This document shows positions 1-9,355 of a DNA stretch of 42,545 nt, one piece after another. How positions within the stretch are numbered: the first letter of the stretch is position 1; every line of letters begins with the position of its first letter. This DNA is from Oceanobacillus indicireducens (GTDB lineage Bacteria; Bacillota; Bacilli; Bacillales; Amphibacillaceae): NCBI RefSeq assembly GCF_014647195.1, contig NZ_BMOS01000017.1, positions 1 to 42,545 of the forward strand, given 5' to 3'. Position numbers and translations under genes: made by a program. The notes under the pieces are model-generated. The model was not told the origin of the DNA. It saw nothing but the letters and a program-made list of their open reading frames with translations, and did no database searches.

Positions 1-51
1 AGTGGAAAGGGTACCGAGAAAATCTTGACACAAACTCTTCTCCCCCTTGCC

Positions 52-80
52 TTGCATTCCCCTCAAAAACTCTATATAAT
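52..80 (+). promoter_or_regulatory. sigma-A type promoter of trpS
   Basis: A -35 box TTGCAT (52-57) and a perfect -10 box TATAAT (75-80) are separated by 17 bases. They lie upstream of the T-box leader, which puts the transcription start near position 87. A TTGACA at 25-30 has no matching -10 box at the right distance. Confidence 0.6.
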
Positions 81-101
81 AAATTAAAATAAATATTTCA
101 A

Positions 102-1313
<1,212 letters not shown>

Positions 1314-1321
1314 ATAATAAT

Positions 1322-1356
1322 ACCGATTCACTTTCCAGTGGTGAATCGGTATGTTT
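1322..1356. terminator. bidirectional terminator trpS / yjbA
   Basis: A 10-bp stem ACCGATTCAC / GTGAATCGGT (1322-1350) is followed by ATGTTTTT on the plus strand. It lies between the stop codons of the convergent genes trpS and yjbA. Confidence 0.85.
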
Positions 1357-1357
1357 T

Positions 1358-2116
1358 TCAAGATTTTGATGTGTCTTGTGCATATTCCTTTTCCAAGTCC
1401 CACAGTTTTTCTAAAAATGGCTGACCGCGGACAATCTTTTCACAGAATTCTTCATGATTTTTGCTAAATCCTTCCTTAATACCGGAATAGAGCTTTTCCC
1501 ACGCTGCATCAGCGTTTAGAAATTTCACTGTCGGGTAAAGCTTCGGGTCCCATTCAGTCAACCAGTATCTCAACTCTTCCAGATTTCCGGAACTTTTCAG
1601 TTGATCAAGGGCTATCATAAGGATATGTTTAATCTCTCGCTCCCGCCGCGTTAAGCCAAATACTTGTTCAGGTGACATCGATAAAATATGATACTCTTTC
1701 TTGTAATTTCTCTTTTTAAAACCGTAATTCTGAGCTTTTGCAGATTTGATCATATCATAGACGAGCTGCTCCTGCCTTGGAATAAGCCGGCTTTTTCGAA
1801 CAGGAATGGTATAACCAATCGTATCAAATGCGAGGGTCTCCACCCCGTTCGTAATGACACAAGCATATTCGATAGCTTTCCGGTTCTGGCCTTTCCGGTT
1901 GTATGAACGTTTATAAATTGTATCTAATAGGCTCTCCGGAATCTCTTGCAAATCATTCTCAATATACTCAAATAGATCATTCTTTATGTATAACAAAGGT
2001 GTCTGGTCCAATAATTCGATCTTATCTTCCTTCCTCCACTCATGGTAACGGGCAACTTGATAACCGTTCTCTTCACTTTCAAACCAATTTACCCAAACAT
2101 CATGTAAATATAGCAT
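1358..2116 (-). CDS. yjbA: YjbA family protein (DUF3603)
   Basis: This is a conserved Bacillaceae protein of unknown function, 252 residues, with no signal peptide or membrane segment and many charged and aromatic residues. The start was set at ATG 2116, which gives MLYLHDVWVNWFE, the family N-terminus. An AGAGGTGAGG ribosome site lies just upstream. The open frame continues to 2185 but that part is not expected to be coding. In B. subtilis yjbA also neighbours trpS, so the family assignment is supported by sequence and position. No enzymatic motif was recognised. Confidence 0.85.
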   Translation of the reverse strand: MLYLHDVWVNWFESEENGYQVARYHEWRKEDKIELLDQTPLLYIKNDLFEYIENDLQEIPESLLDTIYKRSYNRKGQNRKAIEYACVITNGVETLAFDTIGYTIPVRKSRLIPRQEQLVYDMIKSAKAQNYGFKKRNYKKEYHILSMSPEQVFGLTRREREIKHILMIALDQLKSSGNLEELRYWLTEWDPKLYPTVKFLNADAAWEKLYSGIKEGFSKNHEEFCEKIVRGQPFLEKLWDLEKEYAQDTSKS

Positions 2117-2199
2117 TTCACCCTCACCTCTTTGGAAAATTAATCTAGAATCATTATGACCAATAAAGAATGAATTTATTCTCATCCGCTCGTAACGGT

Positions 2200-2406
2200 T
2201 TAGGAATTATTCGGGTAGCGATACAGAACAAGCAGCATAATGACGATACCAATAGGGAAAAAATAGCATTCTATTCGCAGTGTAATAAATTGCAGAAATT
2301 CTAACCAGGATACCCCGGCAGGAAGCAAATTAAGATAACCAATGAACGTGACTCCGCCAGTGACCGTTAAGCCAAAACCGATTAGAAACCAAAATATATA
2401 GAACAT
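2200..2406 (-). CDS. small two-helix membrane protein, unknown
   Basis: This 68-residue protein has two predicted membrane helices, one at the N-terminus (FYIFWFLIGFGLTVTGGV) and one at the C-terminus (FPIGIVIMLLVLYRY), joined by a short loop. ATG 2406 was chosen because GGGTGGTG lies 5 bases upstream. The frame also allows an ATG at 2421. It sits upstream of yjbA on the same strand, with 83 bp to the yjbA start, so the two may be cotranscribed. I do not recognise a named family. Confidence 0.65.
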   Translation of the reverse strand: MFYIFWFLIGFGLTVTGGVTFIGYLNLLPAGVSWLEFLQFITLRIECYFFPIGIVIMLLVLYRYPNNS

Positions 2407-2506
2407 GAAAACACCACCCATATGGACCAGTCAATCGTCCCGCTTCTTGTTACATCGTATGCTTGTCCCGTGTTTTTAATGCTTGGTCTCAATAAAGGTA
2501 AACAAA

Positions 2507-2537
2507 AAGAAGCAGACCGCAAAAGGATCAGCTTCTT
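2507..2537 (-). terminator. terminator of fabHF
   Basis: The stem AAGAAGC...GCTTCTT (2507-2537) is followed on the minus strand by a T-rich tract just past the fabF stop codon. Confidence 0.65.
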
Positions 2538-2543
2538 CATTTA

Positions 2544-3785
2544 TTAAGCCTCGTATTTTTTAAATACTAATGACACATTATGCCCGCCAAATCCAAGCGA
2601 ATTACTTACAACGACGTTTACATCTTGTTTTCTCGCTTCATTCGGTACATAGTCAAGATCGCATTCCTCATCTGGTGTCTCATAGTTGATGGTTGGAGGT
2701 ACAATCCCTTCCTGAATTGCTTTTAAGGAAATGACAGACTCAATCCCGCCAGCAGCTCCCAGCAAGTGTCCCGTCATCGATTTTGTCGAAGAAACGGTAA
2801 GATTATACGCATGATCGCCAAATACTGCTTTAATTGCAGTCGTTTCATATTTATCATTTAAATCTGTACTTGTTCCATGCGCATTAATATAATCGACTTC
2901 ATTCGGCGAAATCCCGGCAGCATCAATTGCCATTTGCATTGCGCGGGCCGCTCCTTCCCCGTTCTCTGCAGGGGCGGTAATATGATATGCATCCCCTGTT
3001 GCACCATAACCGACAATCTCCCCGTAAATAGTCGCATCACGTTCCAAAGCGGATTCCAATGTTTCAAGAATTAAGATTCCCGCACCTTCCCCCATTACAA
3101 ACCCATCGCGGTTTTTATCGAATGGGCGACTTGCGGTTTTCGGATCCGGGTTCGTTGATAAAGCTTTCGCGGAAGAAAAACCGGCAAATGCCATGTTGGA
3201 AATCGGTGCTTCCGTCCCACCTGCGATAATATAATCAACGTCACCGCGTTTGACCGCATGATATGCATCACCTATCGAACTTGCTCCAGAGGCACAAGCA
3301 GTTACGGTACAAGAGTTAATTCCTTTTGCACCCAACTGAATGGAGACTTGTCCTGCCGCCATATCAGGGATCATCATTGGCACAAAAAATGGGCTGACCC
3401 GGCGTGGGCCTTTTTCAATCAACTTCAAATGCTGATCTTCCCATGTTTTCATCCCGCCAATTCCAGAACCAATCCAGACACCTACCCGGTGTGCATTACT
3501 ATCATCAATGACAAGCTTTGCATCTTCTACAGCCATTTTCGCAGCTGCCACCGCATATTGTGTAAATGGGTCCATACGACGGACCTCTTTCTTCTCCACA
3601 TAATCTTCCGGTGTAAAGCCCTTCACCTCAGCGGCAACTTTCGCTGAATATTGCTCCACATCAACACGAGTTGCAATATCGATTCCAGATTTTCCATTTT
3701 TAATGCTGTCCCACATTGCTGTAACATCATTACCGACCGGAGTTACTGCACCTAGGCCAGTTACTACTACTCTTCTTTCATCCAT
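2544..3785 (-). CDS. fabF: beta-ketoacyl-ACP synthase II
   Basis: FabF condenses malonyl-ACP with a growing acyl-ACP in type II fatty acid elongation, in the cytoplasm. The product is 413 residues, the normal size. The thiolase-fold triad is visible: Cys164 in [11 protein letters not shown], His303 in [10 protein letters not shown] and His340 in [14 protein letters not shown] 3785 was chosen because it follows GGAAAGGAGC and yields [12 protein letters not shown]. The open frame continues upstream into the fabH end. It is the second gene of a fabH-fabF operon (23 bp after the fabH stop) and is expected to share FapR control. Confidence 0.97.
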   Translation of the reverse strand: MDERRVVVTGLGAVTPVGNDVTAMWDSIKNGKSGIDIATRVDVEQYSAKVAAEVKGFTPEDYVEKKEVRRMDPFTQYAVAAAKMAVEDAKLVIDDSNAHRVGVWIGSGIGGMKTWEDQHLKLIEKGPRRVSPFFVPMMIPDMAAGQVSIQLGAKGINSCTVTACASGASSIGDAYHAVKRGDVDYIIAGGTEAPISNMAFAGFSSAKALSTNPDPKTASRPFDKNRDGFVMGEGAGILILETLESALERDATIYGEIVGYGATGDAYHITAPAENGEGAARAMQMAIDAAGISPNEVDYINAHGTSTDLNDKYETTAIKAVFGDHAYNLTVSSTKSMTGHLLGAAGGIESVISLKAIQEGIVPPTINYETPDEECDLDYVPNEARKQDVNVVVSNSLGFGGHNVSLVFKKYEA

Positions 3786-3808
3786 TGTTCTGCTCCTTTC
3801 CAATCTAA

Positions 3809-4747
3809 TCAGACTCCCCAGCGGATTGCCGCAGCTCCCCATGCTAACCCGCCGCCAAATCCGACTAATACGATTAAATCATTATCTTTGATATTACCAT
3901 TCTTTACAGACTCAGATAAAGCCATAGGTATAGACGCGGAAGAATTATTTCCATATTTCGTTATCGTTTTGGCCATTTTATCTGAAGCCATACCGAGACG
4001 TTCTCTTGCTGCATCCATGATACGAATATTCGCCTGATGCGGAACGAGGTAATCCACATCTTCCTTCTGAAGGCCAATCTTTTCTACAACATTTACCGTT
4101 GATTCCGGCATCTGACGGACAGCGAATTTAAATACCTCTCGCCCATTCATTTCCATAAATCCTTCTTTATTTTGTAATAAATCTTTCCCGCCAGAACCTT
4201 TCGAACCTAATTCAAAAGAAAGGACTCCTTTCCCTTCTCCAACTTCACCAACAACAATGGCACCTGCACCATCACCCAGGAGAACACAAGTTGAACGATC
4301 TTCCCAGTCAATAATTTTAGAAAGCTTATCCGCTCCGACAACAAGCACGTTTTTATACGCACCTGCTTTGACAAACTGTGTAGCTGTTACAAGGCCATAT
4401 ACAAACCCGGCACATGCGGCTCCGAGATCTAGTGCCGCCGCATTTGTTGCACCGAGCCGATCTTGAATCATACAGGAAACCGATGGAAATGGTGTATCTG
4501 GCGTCACCGTTGCAACTAGGATTAAATCAATTTCTTCTGGAGAAATATTTGCTTCCTTAAGCGCCTCCTTTGCAGCGTGATAAGCCATATCGGATGTGTC
4601 GATTTCATCTTCTGCAAATCTTCTTTCCTCAATTCCAGTTCGCGTGCGGATCCATTCATCTGTTGTGTCTACAATCTTTTCCATGTCTTTATTCGTCATG
4701 ACCTTTGTCGGTACATAATGGCCAGTTCCCAAGATACCTACATTCAT
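3809..4747 (-). CDS. fabH: beta-ketoacyl-ACP synthase III
   Basis: FabH performs the first condensation of fatty acid synthesis, acyl-CoA with malonyl-ACP, and in Bacilli helps set branched-chain content. The product is 312 residues. The catalytic residues are Cys112 ([11 protein letters not shown]), His237 (VPHQANIRI) and Asn267 (KYGNNSSAS). The ribosome site GAAGGAGATG precedes ATG 4747. It is first in the operon, and its promoter carries a FapR-like operator. Unlike B. subtilis, no comZ or yjzB lies between it and med. Confidence 0.97.
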   Translation of the reverse strand: MNVGILGTGHYVPTKVMTNKDMEKIVDTTDEWIRTRTGIEERRFAEDEIDTSDMAYHAAKEALKEANISPEEIDLILVATVTPDTPFPSVSCMIQDRLGATNAAALDLGAACAGFVYGLVTATQFVKAGAYKNVLVVGADKLSKIIDWEDRSTCVLLGDGAGAIVVGEVGEGKGVLSFELGSKGSGGKDLLQNKEGFMEMNGREVFKFAVRQMPESTVNVVEKIGLQKEDVDYLVPHQANIRIMDAARERLGMASDKMAKTITKYGNNSSASIPMALSESVKNGNIKDNDLIVLVGFGGGLAWGAAAIRWGV

Positions 4748-4841
4748 TTTAACATCTCCTTCATACTTCCTCCCGAGGTTTAACTAATACTAACAATCTA
4801 TTTTGCATCGCTTCTGTTAAAAGAAATCTATACGAGTAAAT

Positions 4842-4870
4842 ATTATGACTTGGTACTAATTTTAAAGCAA
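4842..4870 (-). promoter_or_regulatory. fabHF promoter with FapR-type operator
   Basis: On the minus strand, -35 TTGCTT (4865-4870) and -10 CATAAT (4842-4847) have a 17-base spacer. Across the spacer and -10 box lies ATTAGTACCAAGTCATAA (4843-4860), which resembles the FapR operator of Bacillus lipid genes (imperfect palindrome beginning TTAGTACC). FapR bound there would block the promoter until malonyl-CoA rises. A second partial match, TTAGTATTAGTTAA, lies further downstream at about 4780-4793. Confidence 0.6.
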
Positions 4871-4893
4871 AAAATCCCTCCTGACAAGAGGGA
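4869..4893 (-). terminator. terminator of med
   Basis: On the minus strand the hairpin TCCCTC...GAGGGA (4875-4893) is followed by TTTTTTGC. It lies downstream of the med stop codon. Its T run abuts the fabHF -35 box, so the terminator and the next promoter touch. Confidence 0.8.
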
Positions 4894-4909
4894 GATTCTA
4901 ACATGCTCC

Positions 4910-5866
4910 TTAGTTCTCAATGGGCAGCAAGTTCGTTTTCTTATATTCTTCTATCGCTTCTGTGATTTTTTTCTCAAAATTACTGTTTATCTTCTCATTG
5001 AACATGCCTAATGTGATATAATCATCATGAAAATCATAAGAACGGATTCCGCCCATCAATGCTTCTTCATTAAAATCCTCAGCTGCATTCAGATAAACAG
5101 CTTCGACATGCTGAATCATGCTCGTAAGTACATGTTCCGGCGCCAACTCATGCTGATCTGCAACATAACCAATCGAATAAATATCATCTTTTGCCGCCGC
5201 TTCAATTACTGCCTTGCTATACGCATTTCCGACTGGAACTATAACATCCGTCCCTGCTGCTACAAATTCATTATAAATGATCATCGCCTGTTCTTTGTCA
5301 TCCCAATCATTGACGAAATCAATATGAACTTCCGCTTTCGGGTTCTGATACTTTACCCCTTCATAAAAACCCTCCAGTTCAGCTTGCCAACTAAAGACAG
5401 CAATCACACCAATTTCATCAGTCTCTGTCATTTCACCAGCAACCATTCCACCAAAGAAACCCATCGCATGGGAATCGAAATTTAAGCTTGTAACTTTCGG
5501 ATTATACAAGTCCCCGTTCATATAGATGAATTGTACTTCCGGATACGTTTTCGTTAGATCGACAAAGTGGTGTCCATAACTATTTCCATGCCCAATAATC
5601 AGATTGACACCTTCTTGGACAAATTCATCAACAGCTTGAATAACATCATTTTCTTTACTAGTATTTTCCTTATAAAAGACATCGATATTGAATTCCTGCT
5701 CAATCGCAAGTAAGCCTTCATATCCCTTCTCATTCCAGGCATTTCCTGCAATTTCCGATTCAAACAGCATTCCTGCATTTTGCAAATTATTATCATCTGA
5801 AAAATAATTACAGCCAGGCAGTATCATAATCATTATTATAATGGTAAGTATCAGTTGTTTTTTCAT
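4910..5866 (-). CDS. med: Med-like BMP/PnrA family lipoprotein
   Basis: The product has 318 residues and a lipoprotein signal peptide (MKKQLILTIIIM... with lipobox ILPGC), so it should be anchored on the outer face of the membrane. The rest resembles the BMP/PnrA substrate-binding fold (GMLFESEIAGNAWNEKGYEG, then GHGNSYGHHF, then GGMVAGEMTE). In B. subtilis the equivalent gene, med, at the same place upstream of fabH, is a positive regulator of comK. Start ATG 5866 follows GGAGGGG. It lies 24 bp behind yjaV on the same strand, probably in one operon. The exact function is inferred from family and position. Confidence 0.85.
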   Translation of the reverse strand: MKKQLILTIIIMIMILPGCNYFSDDNNLQNAGMLFESEIAGNAWNEKGYEGLLAIEQEFNIDVFYKENTSKENDVIQAVDEFVQEGVNLIIGHGNSYGHHFVDLTKTYPEVQFIYMNGDLYNPKVTSLNFDSHAMGFFGGMVAGEMTETDEIGVIAVFSWQAELEGFYEGVKYQNPKAEVHIDFVNDWDDKEQAMIIYNEFVAAGTDVIVPVGNAYSKAVIEAAAKDDIYSIGYVADQHELAPEHVLTSMIQHVEAVYLNAAEDFNEEALMGGIRSYDFHDDYITLGMFNEKINSNFEKKITEAIEEYKKTNLLPIEN

Positions 5867-5890
5867 ACTGCCCCTCCTGTTTATATGTTA

Positions 5891-6511
5891 TTAAAGTCTA
5901 TCCTCCACGATAGGATAAAGAGTTTGGAACTTATGAAAATGTTCCTTTACTTGAATTAAATTTTTTTCTATAGCAATATTTTCATCTAATAGGAAAGTTT
6001 TTTCAAGTTTTTTCCCTTTTAAACTTTGATTTCGTGCAGATCTCACAAAGAATACTTGACCTGCTGGTGGACTTTCCAACAACTTGAGCAATAATTCAAG
6101 AAAATCTTTAATATATACGCCTTCTTCTAGGAACTCTTGAGAAGAAAAACTGACGCGATTTCCTTCAATGTAACATGCTTCTTTTGTCATCGGCATCCAT
6201 TCACCAAATAAATAAGGGATGTGGATTGCTATTGTATCTGTAGAATGGGGGTTTTTTCCATTGATTTGAATAAGTTGATCATAATTGCATTCAACTCGTT
6301 CAGGTATCTCTCCCACACAGATGGCGAGCGGAATAGTTATTTCAGCTCTACTTGTGATTAATTCAAAATTACTGTTTCTTAAGAAAAAATCTATTAGATG
6401 ATTATTGAATGCCTCCTCCTCTATTCCCTTCACTTTATACCCTTCCTGCAAAAGTCGATTGGCAATATGATAGCCAATCCAGTGTGAAACATTGAAAACA
6501 AGGACTTCCAT
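5891..6511 (-). CDS. yjaV: YjaV-like protein, degenerate NAD(P) Rossmann fold
   Basis: This 206-residue cytoplasmic protein has an N-terminus that looks like an NAD(P)-dependent epimerase/reductase (VLVFNVSHWIGYHIANRL). However, the expected GxxGxxG is reduced to NVSHWIG, so dinucleotide binding may be lost. A later segment (IPYLFGEWMPMTKEAC) also recalls extended SDR enzymes, but a YxxxK catalytic pair is not evident. The gene precedes med as yjaV does in B. subtilis, which is the basis of the symbol. Function unknown. The ribosome site AAAGGGGGAAAC precedes ATG 6511. Confidence 0.65.
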   Translation of the reverse strand: MEVLVFNVSHWIGYHIANRLLQEGYKVKGIEEEAFNNHLIDFFLRNSNFELITSRAEITIPLAICVGEIPERVECNYDQLIQINGKNPHSTDTIAIHIPYLFGEWMPMTKEACYIEGNRVSFSSQEFLEEGVYIKDFLELLLKLLESPPAGQVFFVRSARNQSLKGKKLEKTFLLDENIAIEKNLIQVKEHFHKFQTLYPIVEDRL

Positions 6512-6565
6512 CGTGCTTGTTTCCCCCTTTTTAAAACATAAGAAGCTTTAAAACAAAAATACTGT

Positions 6566-6895
6566 GATAACTTAGGTATCCAGGACTAGCCACGTCCGGC
6601 TCCAGCGCCCAGCAACTAGCAAACTTCACACTCCTCCAATCGATAAGTCAACATCAACTCACTATCGTTCGTTGTGTTTCCTTTATCTCATTCCGTAAAG
6701 GGGAAGTTCGATTAAGTTCACTCCGTCCTGGGGCAACATCGAACTACCTCCCGTCCTGGGAGGCACAGTTTGTACGTTGCTACGACGCACAGGATGTGCT
6801 AGTACAAACGCTCTTCGGTGGGACGAGTAATCGCAGTCCCAGGCGTTGCGAAGACGATCGCGTTTTTAGCCTGTAAGGGCGCTTGCGCCTTTGTT
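6566..6895. repeat. family A interspersed repeat, long copy (A1)
   Basis: About 330 bp between the divergent genes yjaV and the DUF2929 gene. It is a chain of short palindromes, for example CCTCCCGTCCTGGGAGG, GCACAGGATGTGC inside a TTTGTAC/GTACAAA stem, and GGGCGCTTGCGCC. A second copy (A2, 16801-16999) is nearly identical and lies in the opposite orientation. A1 carries about 130 bp that A2 lacks, bounded by GTCC on both sides. No ORF or transposase is present. Confidence 0.85.
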
Positions 6896-7049
6896 CTAAC
6901 AAGTGTAGAGTCAATCTTCCTTTTCATTAGTATATGTCAGGATTAAGGCTTTTATTTTTTTTCGTTCTTTGTTAAACTATAGAAGGATATTATTTAAGTA
7001 GCATTCAATCTTTTTACATATGAAATTTTTGAAATGCGGGGTGTAGAAT

Positions 7050-7226
7050 ATGCGTTACATCTTCACGATTATTTGGTCACTGCTAATTAGTGCGGCTGTT
7101 ACATACGTGCTAACAAGTATGGCTGGTGAACCATTCATCTTATCTGAAGCGGTCATTTTGGCAGTGATTTTTATGATTGTCACTTTCTTGATGGGCGACG
7201 TAATATTAAAAGAGAAGAAAAATTAA
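7050..7226 (+). CDS. yjzD: YjzD-like DUF2929 membrane protein
   Basis: A 58-residue protein beginning MRYIFTIIWSLLISAAVTYV, with two membrane helices separated by a short polar loop (SMAGEPFILSE) and a basic tail ending KEKKN. This matches the DUF2929/YjzD pattern. B. subtilis yjzD lies in the same region beside yjaU-yjaV-med. The start is ATG 7050, preceded by a weak site GCGGGGTG. It ends at a strong hairpin shared with the convergent gene. Function unknown. Confidence 0.75.
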   Translation: MRYIFTIIWSLLISAAVTYVLTSMAGEPFILSEAVILAVIFMIVTFLMGDVILKEKKN

Positions 7227-7277
7227 CAAATAACAAACCCTTGCCGCCAAGGAAAGTGGCAAGGGGTTGTTATTTGT
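7225..7277. terminator. bidirectional terminator
   Basis: A stem of about 20 bp, AACAAATAACAAACCCTTGC pairing with its near-complement at 7258-7277, with a 12-base loop. It overlaps the stop codon of the small DUF2929 gene and ends 2 bases before the stop of the convergent gene at 7279. Confidence 0.85.
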
Positions 7278-7278
7278 A

Positions 7279-7602
7279 TTAATACCACGCAAGTAAGCCA
7301 AGTGTTGCAAGGGCTGCGAGTGGAAGAATCACCCGGCTGAACCGTCTTGGAGGAACATACCCAAATCCTGGTCCATACCAGCCATATGGTCCAAATTGCC
7401 GGTAATCATGCCCTTCATCATGAGGGGCTGCTGCCATTTGTGTCTGTGCATCGATAGGAACGGCCATATATACATATTCATCATCTAAGCCAGTGATGAT
7501 GCCATCAATACGAGCCCCTTCTATCGTTTCAATAAGCACATAAGAATGCATATGTTTTTTACATTGTTCATACATTTTTTTAGAATCATGTTTCATTGTC
7601 AC
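7279..7602 (-). CDS. hypothetical protein with C-terminal membrane helix
   Basis: About 107 residues in three parts. An N-terminal part (KMYEQCKKHMHSYVLIETI...GARIDGIITGLDDEYVYMAV) resembles a small LSm/SH3-like beta fold. A Gly/Tyr/Pro-rich linker follows (YGWYGPGFGYVPPRRF), then a C-terminal hydrophobic helix (VILPLAALATLGLLAWY). The most likely start is GTG 7602, 9 bases after GAGGAGGG. TTG 7611 and ATG 7596 are alternatives. Homologues are common in Bacillaceae by my recollection, but I know no assigned role. Confidence 0.7.
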   Translation of the reverse strand: MTMKHDSKKMYEQCKKHMHSYVLIETIEGARIDGIITGLDDEYVYMAVPIDAQTQMAAAPHDEGHDYRQFGPYGWYGPGFGYVPPRRFSRVILPLAALATLGLLAWY

Positions 7603-7700
7603 ATCAATCAACCCTCCTCACCAATTAGACTATTCACCTAGTTAAAAATAGGAACTTGTCTATTTGAGGATGGATTCGATGTATTGAAGGGGAGAATAGG

Positions 7701-8522
7701 ATGGATTTCATTCAAGATTTAATTGTTATTATTCAGTATTTCATTCTTGGACTTGTACAAGGGGTTACCGAACCGATTCCAATTTCTTCAAGCGGACATT
7801 TGATTATTTTCCGCGAGCTCTTTGGGATTGAGGCAAAAGGACTTTCATTTGAGATTTTCGTAAACTTCGCTTCATTACTCGCTGTTTTATTAATTTACAA
7901 GGAGGACATCATCCGACTAATCAAAAATACGTACCTATTTCTATTTAAAAGAGATAAAACGGCAAGAAGTGACTTTATGTTTGTCGTTTATCTCGTAATT
8001 GCAACTATTCCGGTTGGTGTGGTCGGTGTATTATTTGGCGATTATCTTGGAGAAGTGTTGAGCGGGACAAATGTAGTTGGTGTTACTTTATTAATTACAG
8101 CAGTAGCTATTTGGTTCATCCGTAATCTTCGCGGGAGACGACTTGAGGGCGATTTAACGATGAAAGATGCTGTAATTGTCGGTCTTGCCCAAGCAGTTGC
8201 CGTTACACCGGGAATCAGCCGTTCTGGTGCAAGTATTGTTTCCGCGATGCTTGTCGGGATGAGACAGGATACCGCACTACGCTTTGCATTCTTACTTTAT
8301 ATTCCGGTCAGTTTAGGGACAACCATTCTGGAAGTTCCGTCATTGGTTGCAAGTCCGGAGTTCCAAGCACTGCTCATTCCGAATATCATTGCCTTTGTTA
8401 CTTCTTTTGTTGCGACTTATTTTGCTTTGAAATGGTTTATGAATATTATGGCACATGGTAATCTGAAATATTTCTCCTATTACTGTGTCGTCGTCGGATT
8501 ACTTGTAATCTTTTTCTTATAA
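7701..8522 (+). CDS. uppP: undecaprenyl-diphosphatase (BacA/UppP family)
   Basis: This multi-pass membrane enzyme dephosphorylates undecaprenyl pyrophosphate to recycle the lipid carrier of peptidoglycan and teichoic acid. Its loss or gain changes bacitracin tolerance. The product is 273 residues with the two family signatures: [18 protein letters not shown] near residues 18-36 and [11 protein letters not shown] near residues 170-180. About seven or eight hydrophobic helices are visible. The ribosome site GAAGGGGAGAATAGG precedes ATG 7701. It is divergent from the gene at 7279. A family-B repeat lies between its stop and its terminator. Confidence 0.95.
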   Translation: MDFIQDLIVIIQYFILGLVQGVTEPIPISSSGHLIIFRELFGIEAKGLSFEIFVNFASLLAVLLIYKEDIIRLIKNTYLFLFKRDKTARSDFMFVVYLVIATIPVGVVGVLFGDYLGEVLSGTNVVGVTLLITAVAIWFIRNLRGRRLEGDLTMKDAVIVGLAQAVAVTPGISRSGASIVSAMLVGMRQDTALRFAFLLYIPVSLGTTILEVPSLVASPEFQALLIPNIIAFVTSFVATYFALKWFMNIMAHGNLKYFSYYCVVVGLLVIFFL

Positions 8523-8548
8523 CCTGACTTTCGGCTTTCTTCTAAAAC

Positions 8549-8868
8549 CTTTCAATCAACGTAAGTGCAATTTTCTTCTGGAGGCCCGCAGTCCAGACAC
8601 CTCTCGCTTTCCGCAGGCGGCTGGTGAGCCTCCTCGGGCTGTCGCCCTGCGGGGTCTCACCTATGCCTATCCTCCTGCAGGAGTCTCGAGGTGTCTGGAC
8701 TGCTCCGAGGAAAGCCCTGTTTGGAACACTATTTTTCGTTTAAGGAATTAGAACTCTCATCATAGTGGAATAGTTTCCGGTAATAGTAACCCTCTCTACC
8801 AGTTCAATGCCCGTCGATTAGAACACCGAAATTAGTGAATGCGCAAAACACTTACGCTAAATGAAAGG
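8549..8868 (+). repeat. family B MITE-like element (B1)
   Basis: About 320 bp with imperfect terminal inverted repeats: CCTTTCAATCAACGTAAGTG at the left and the complement of CCTTTCATTTAGCGTAAGTG at the right (17 of 20 match). Inside is a large palindrome with arms GCAGTCCAGACACCTC / GAGGTGTCTGGACTGC (8587-8703). The copy B2 at 28554-28974 matches along most of its length in inverted orientation. The element sits between the uppP stop codon and the terminator at 8912. No coding capacity. Confidence 0.75.
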
Positions 8869-8911
8869 AATCAATAGTCATTTTAAAAATATATTGTTGA
8901 GTTATCATTAT

Positions 8912-8945
8912 AAAAAGCAGCTCCCTCCTGGTAGCTGCTTTTTTT
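8912..8945. terminator. bidirectional terminator uppP / yitW
   Basis: The stem AAAAAGCAGCT...AGCTGCTTTTTTT is flanked by A and T runs, so it can work in both directions. It lies between convergent uppP and yitW. Confidence 0.9.
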
Positions 8946-8960
8946 ATGTTTAATGTAAGA

Positions 8961-9272
8961 TCAGTCTGGGATGCCTAATGCTATTTTAGCATAGCGGGAC
9001 ATTTTGTCTTTGCCCCATGGTGGATCCCATACGATATTTGTTTTCGTCTCTTTAACTTCCGGAAGATCGGCTAAGGCAAATCTAATGTCCTGTTCAATAT
9101 GACCGGCAAGCGGGCACCCCATCGTTGTTAGGGTCATCGTAACCGTACATAAACCTTCTTCATCAAGATCAACATCGTAAACTAAACCGAGGTTAACAAT
9201 ATCTATACCTAATTCAGGGTCAATCACATTTTCCAGTGCTCCCATTAGATACTCTTTTGTCGCTTCATCCAT
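8961..9272 (-). CDS. yitW: YitW-like DUF59/MIP18 Fe-S assembly protein
   Basis: A 103-residue cytoplasmic protein of the DUF59 (MIP18/SufT-like) family linked to Fe-S cluster maturation. Visible features are the N-terminal ENVIDPELGIDIVNLGLVYD and the conserved Cys loop TTMGCPLAGH, followed by WDPPW near the C-terminus. The ribosome site AAGGAGG precedes ATG 9272. In B. subtilis yitU, yitV and yitW are neighbours, as here. A precise partner cannot be assigned from sequence. Confidence 0.88.
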   Translation of the reverse strand: MDEATKEYLMGALENVIDPELGIDIVNLGLVYDVDLDEEGLCTVTMTLTTMGCPLAGHIEQDIRFALADLPEVKETKTNIVWDPPWGKDKMSRYAKIALGIPD

Positions 9273-9355
9273 TTTACGAACCTCCTTTTTCCCTTCTTTT
9301 CTTTATTAAACCATAATTCCAGTAAAATATTAAGTATTTGAATCCGTATAAACTG

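Noticed and set aside
25-30. TTGACA at 25-30 as the trpS -35 box
   Set aside because: No acceptable -10 box lies 16-18 bases downstream. TTGCAT (52-57) with TATAAT (75-80) fits better.
5027-5485. 152-codon plus-strand frame antisense to med
   Set aside because: The opposite strand has a convincing 318-residue lipoprotein. The antisense translation is rich in Cys/His/Arg/Ile without any recognisable motif.
6566-6895. Family A repeat as an insertion sequence
   Set aside because: No transposase frame of useful length exists in either copy, and no target duplication is obvious. It is kept as an interspersed repeat.
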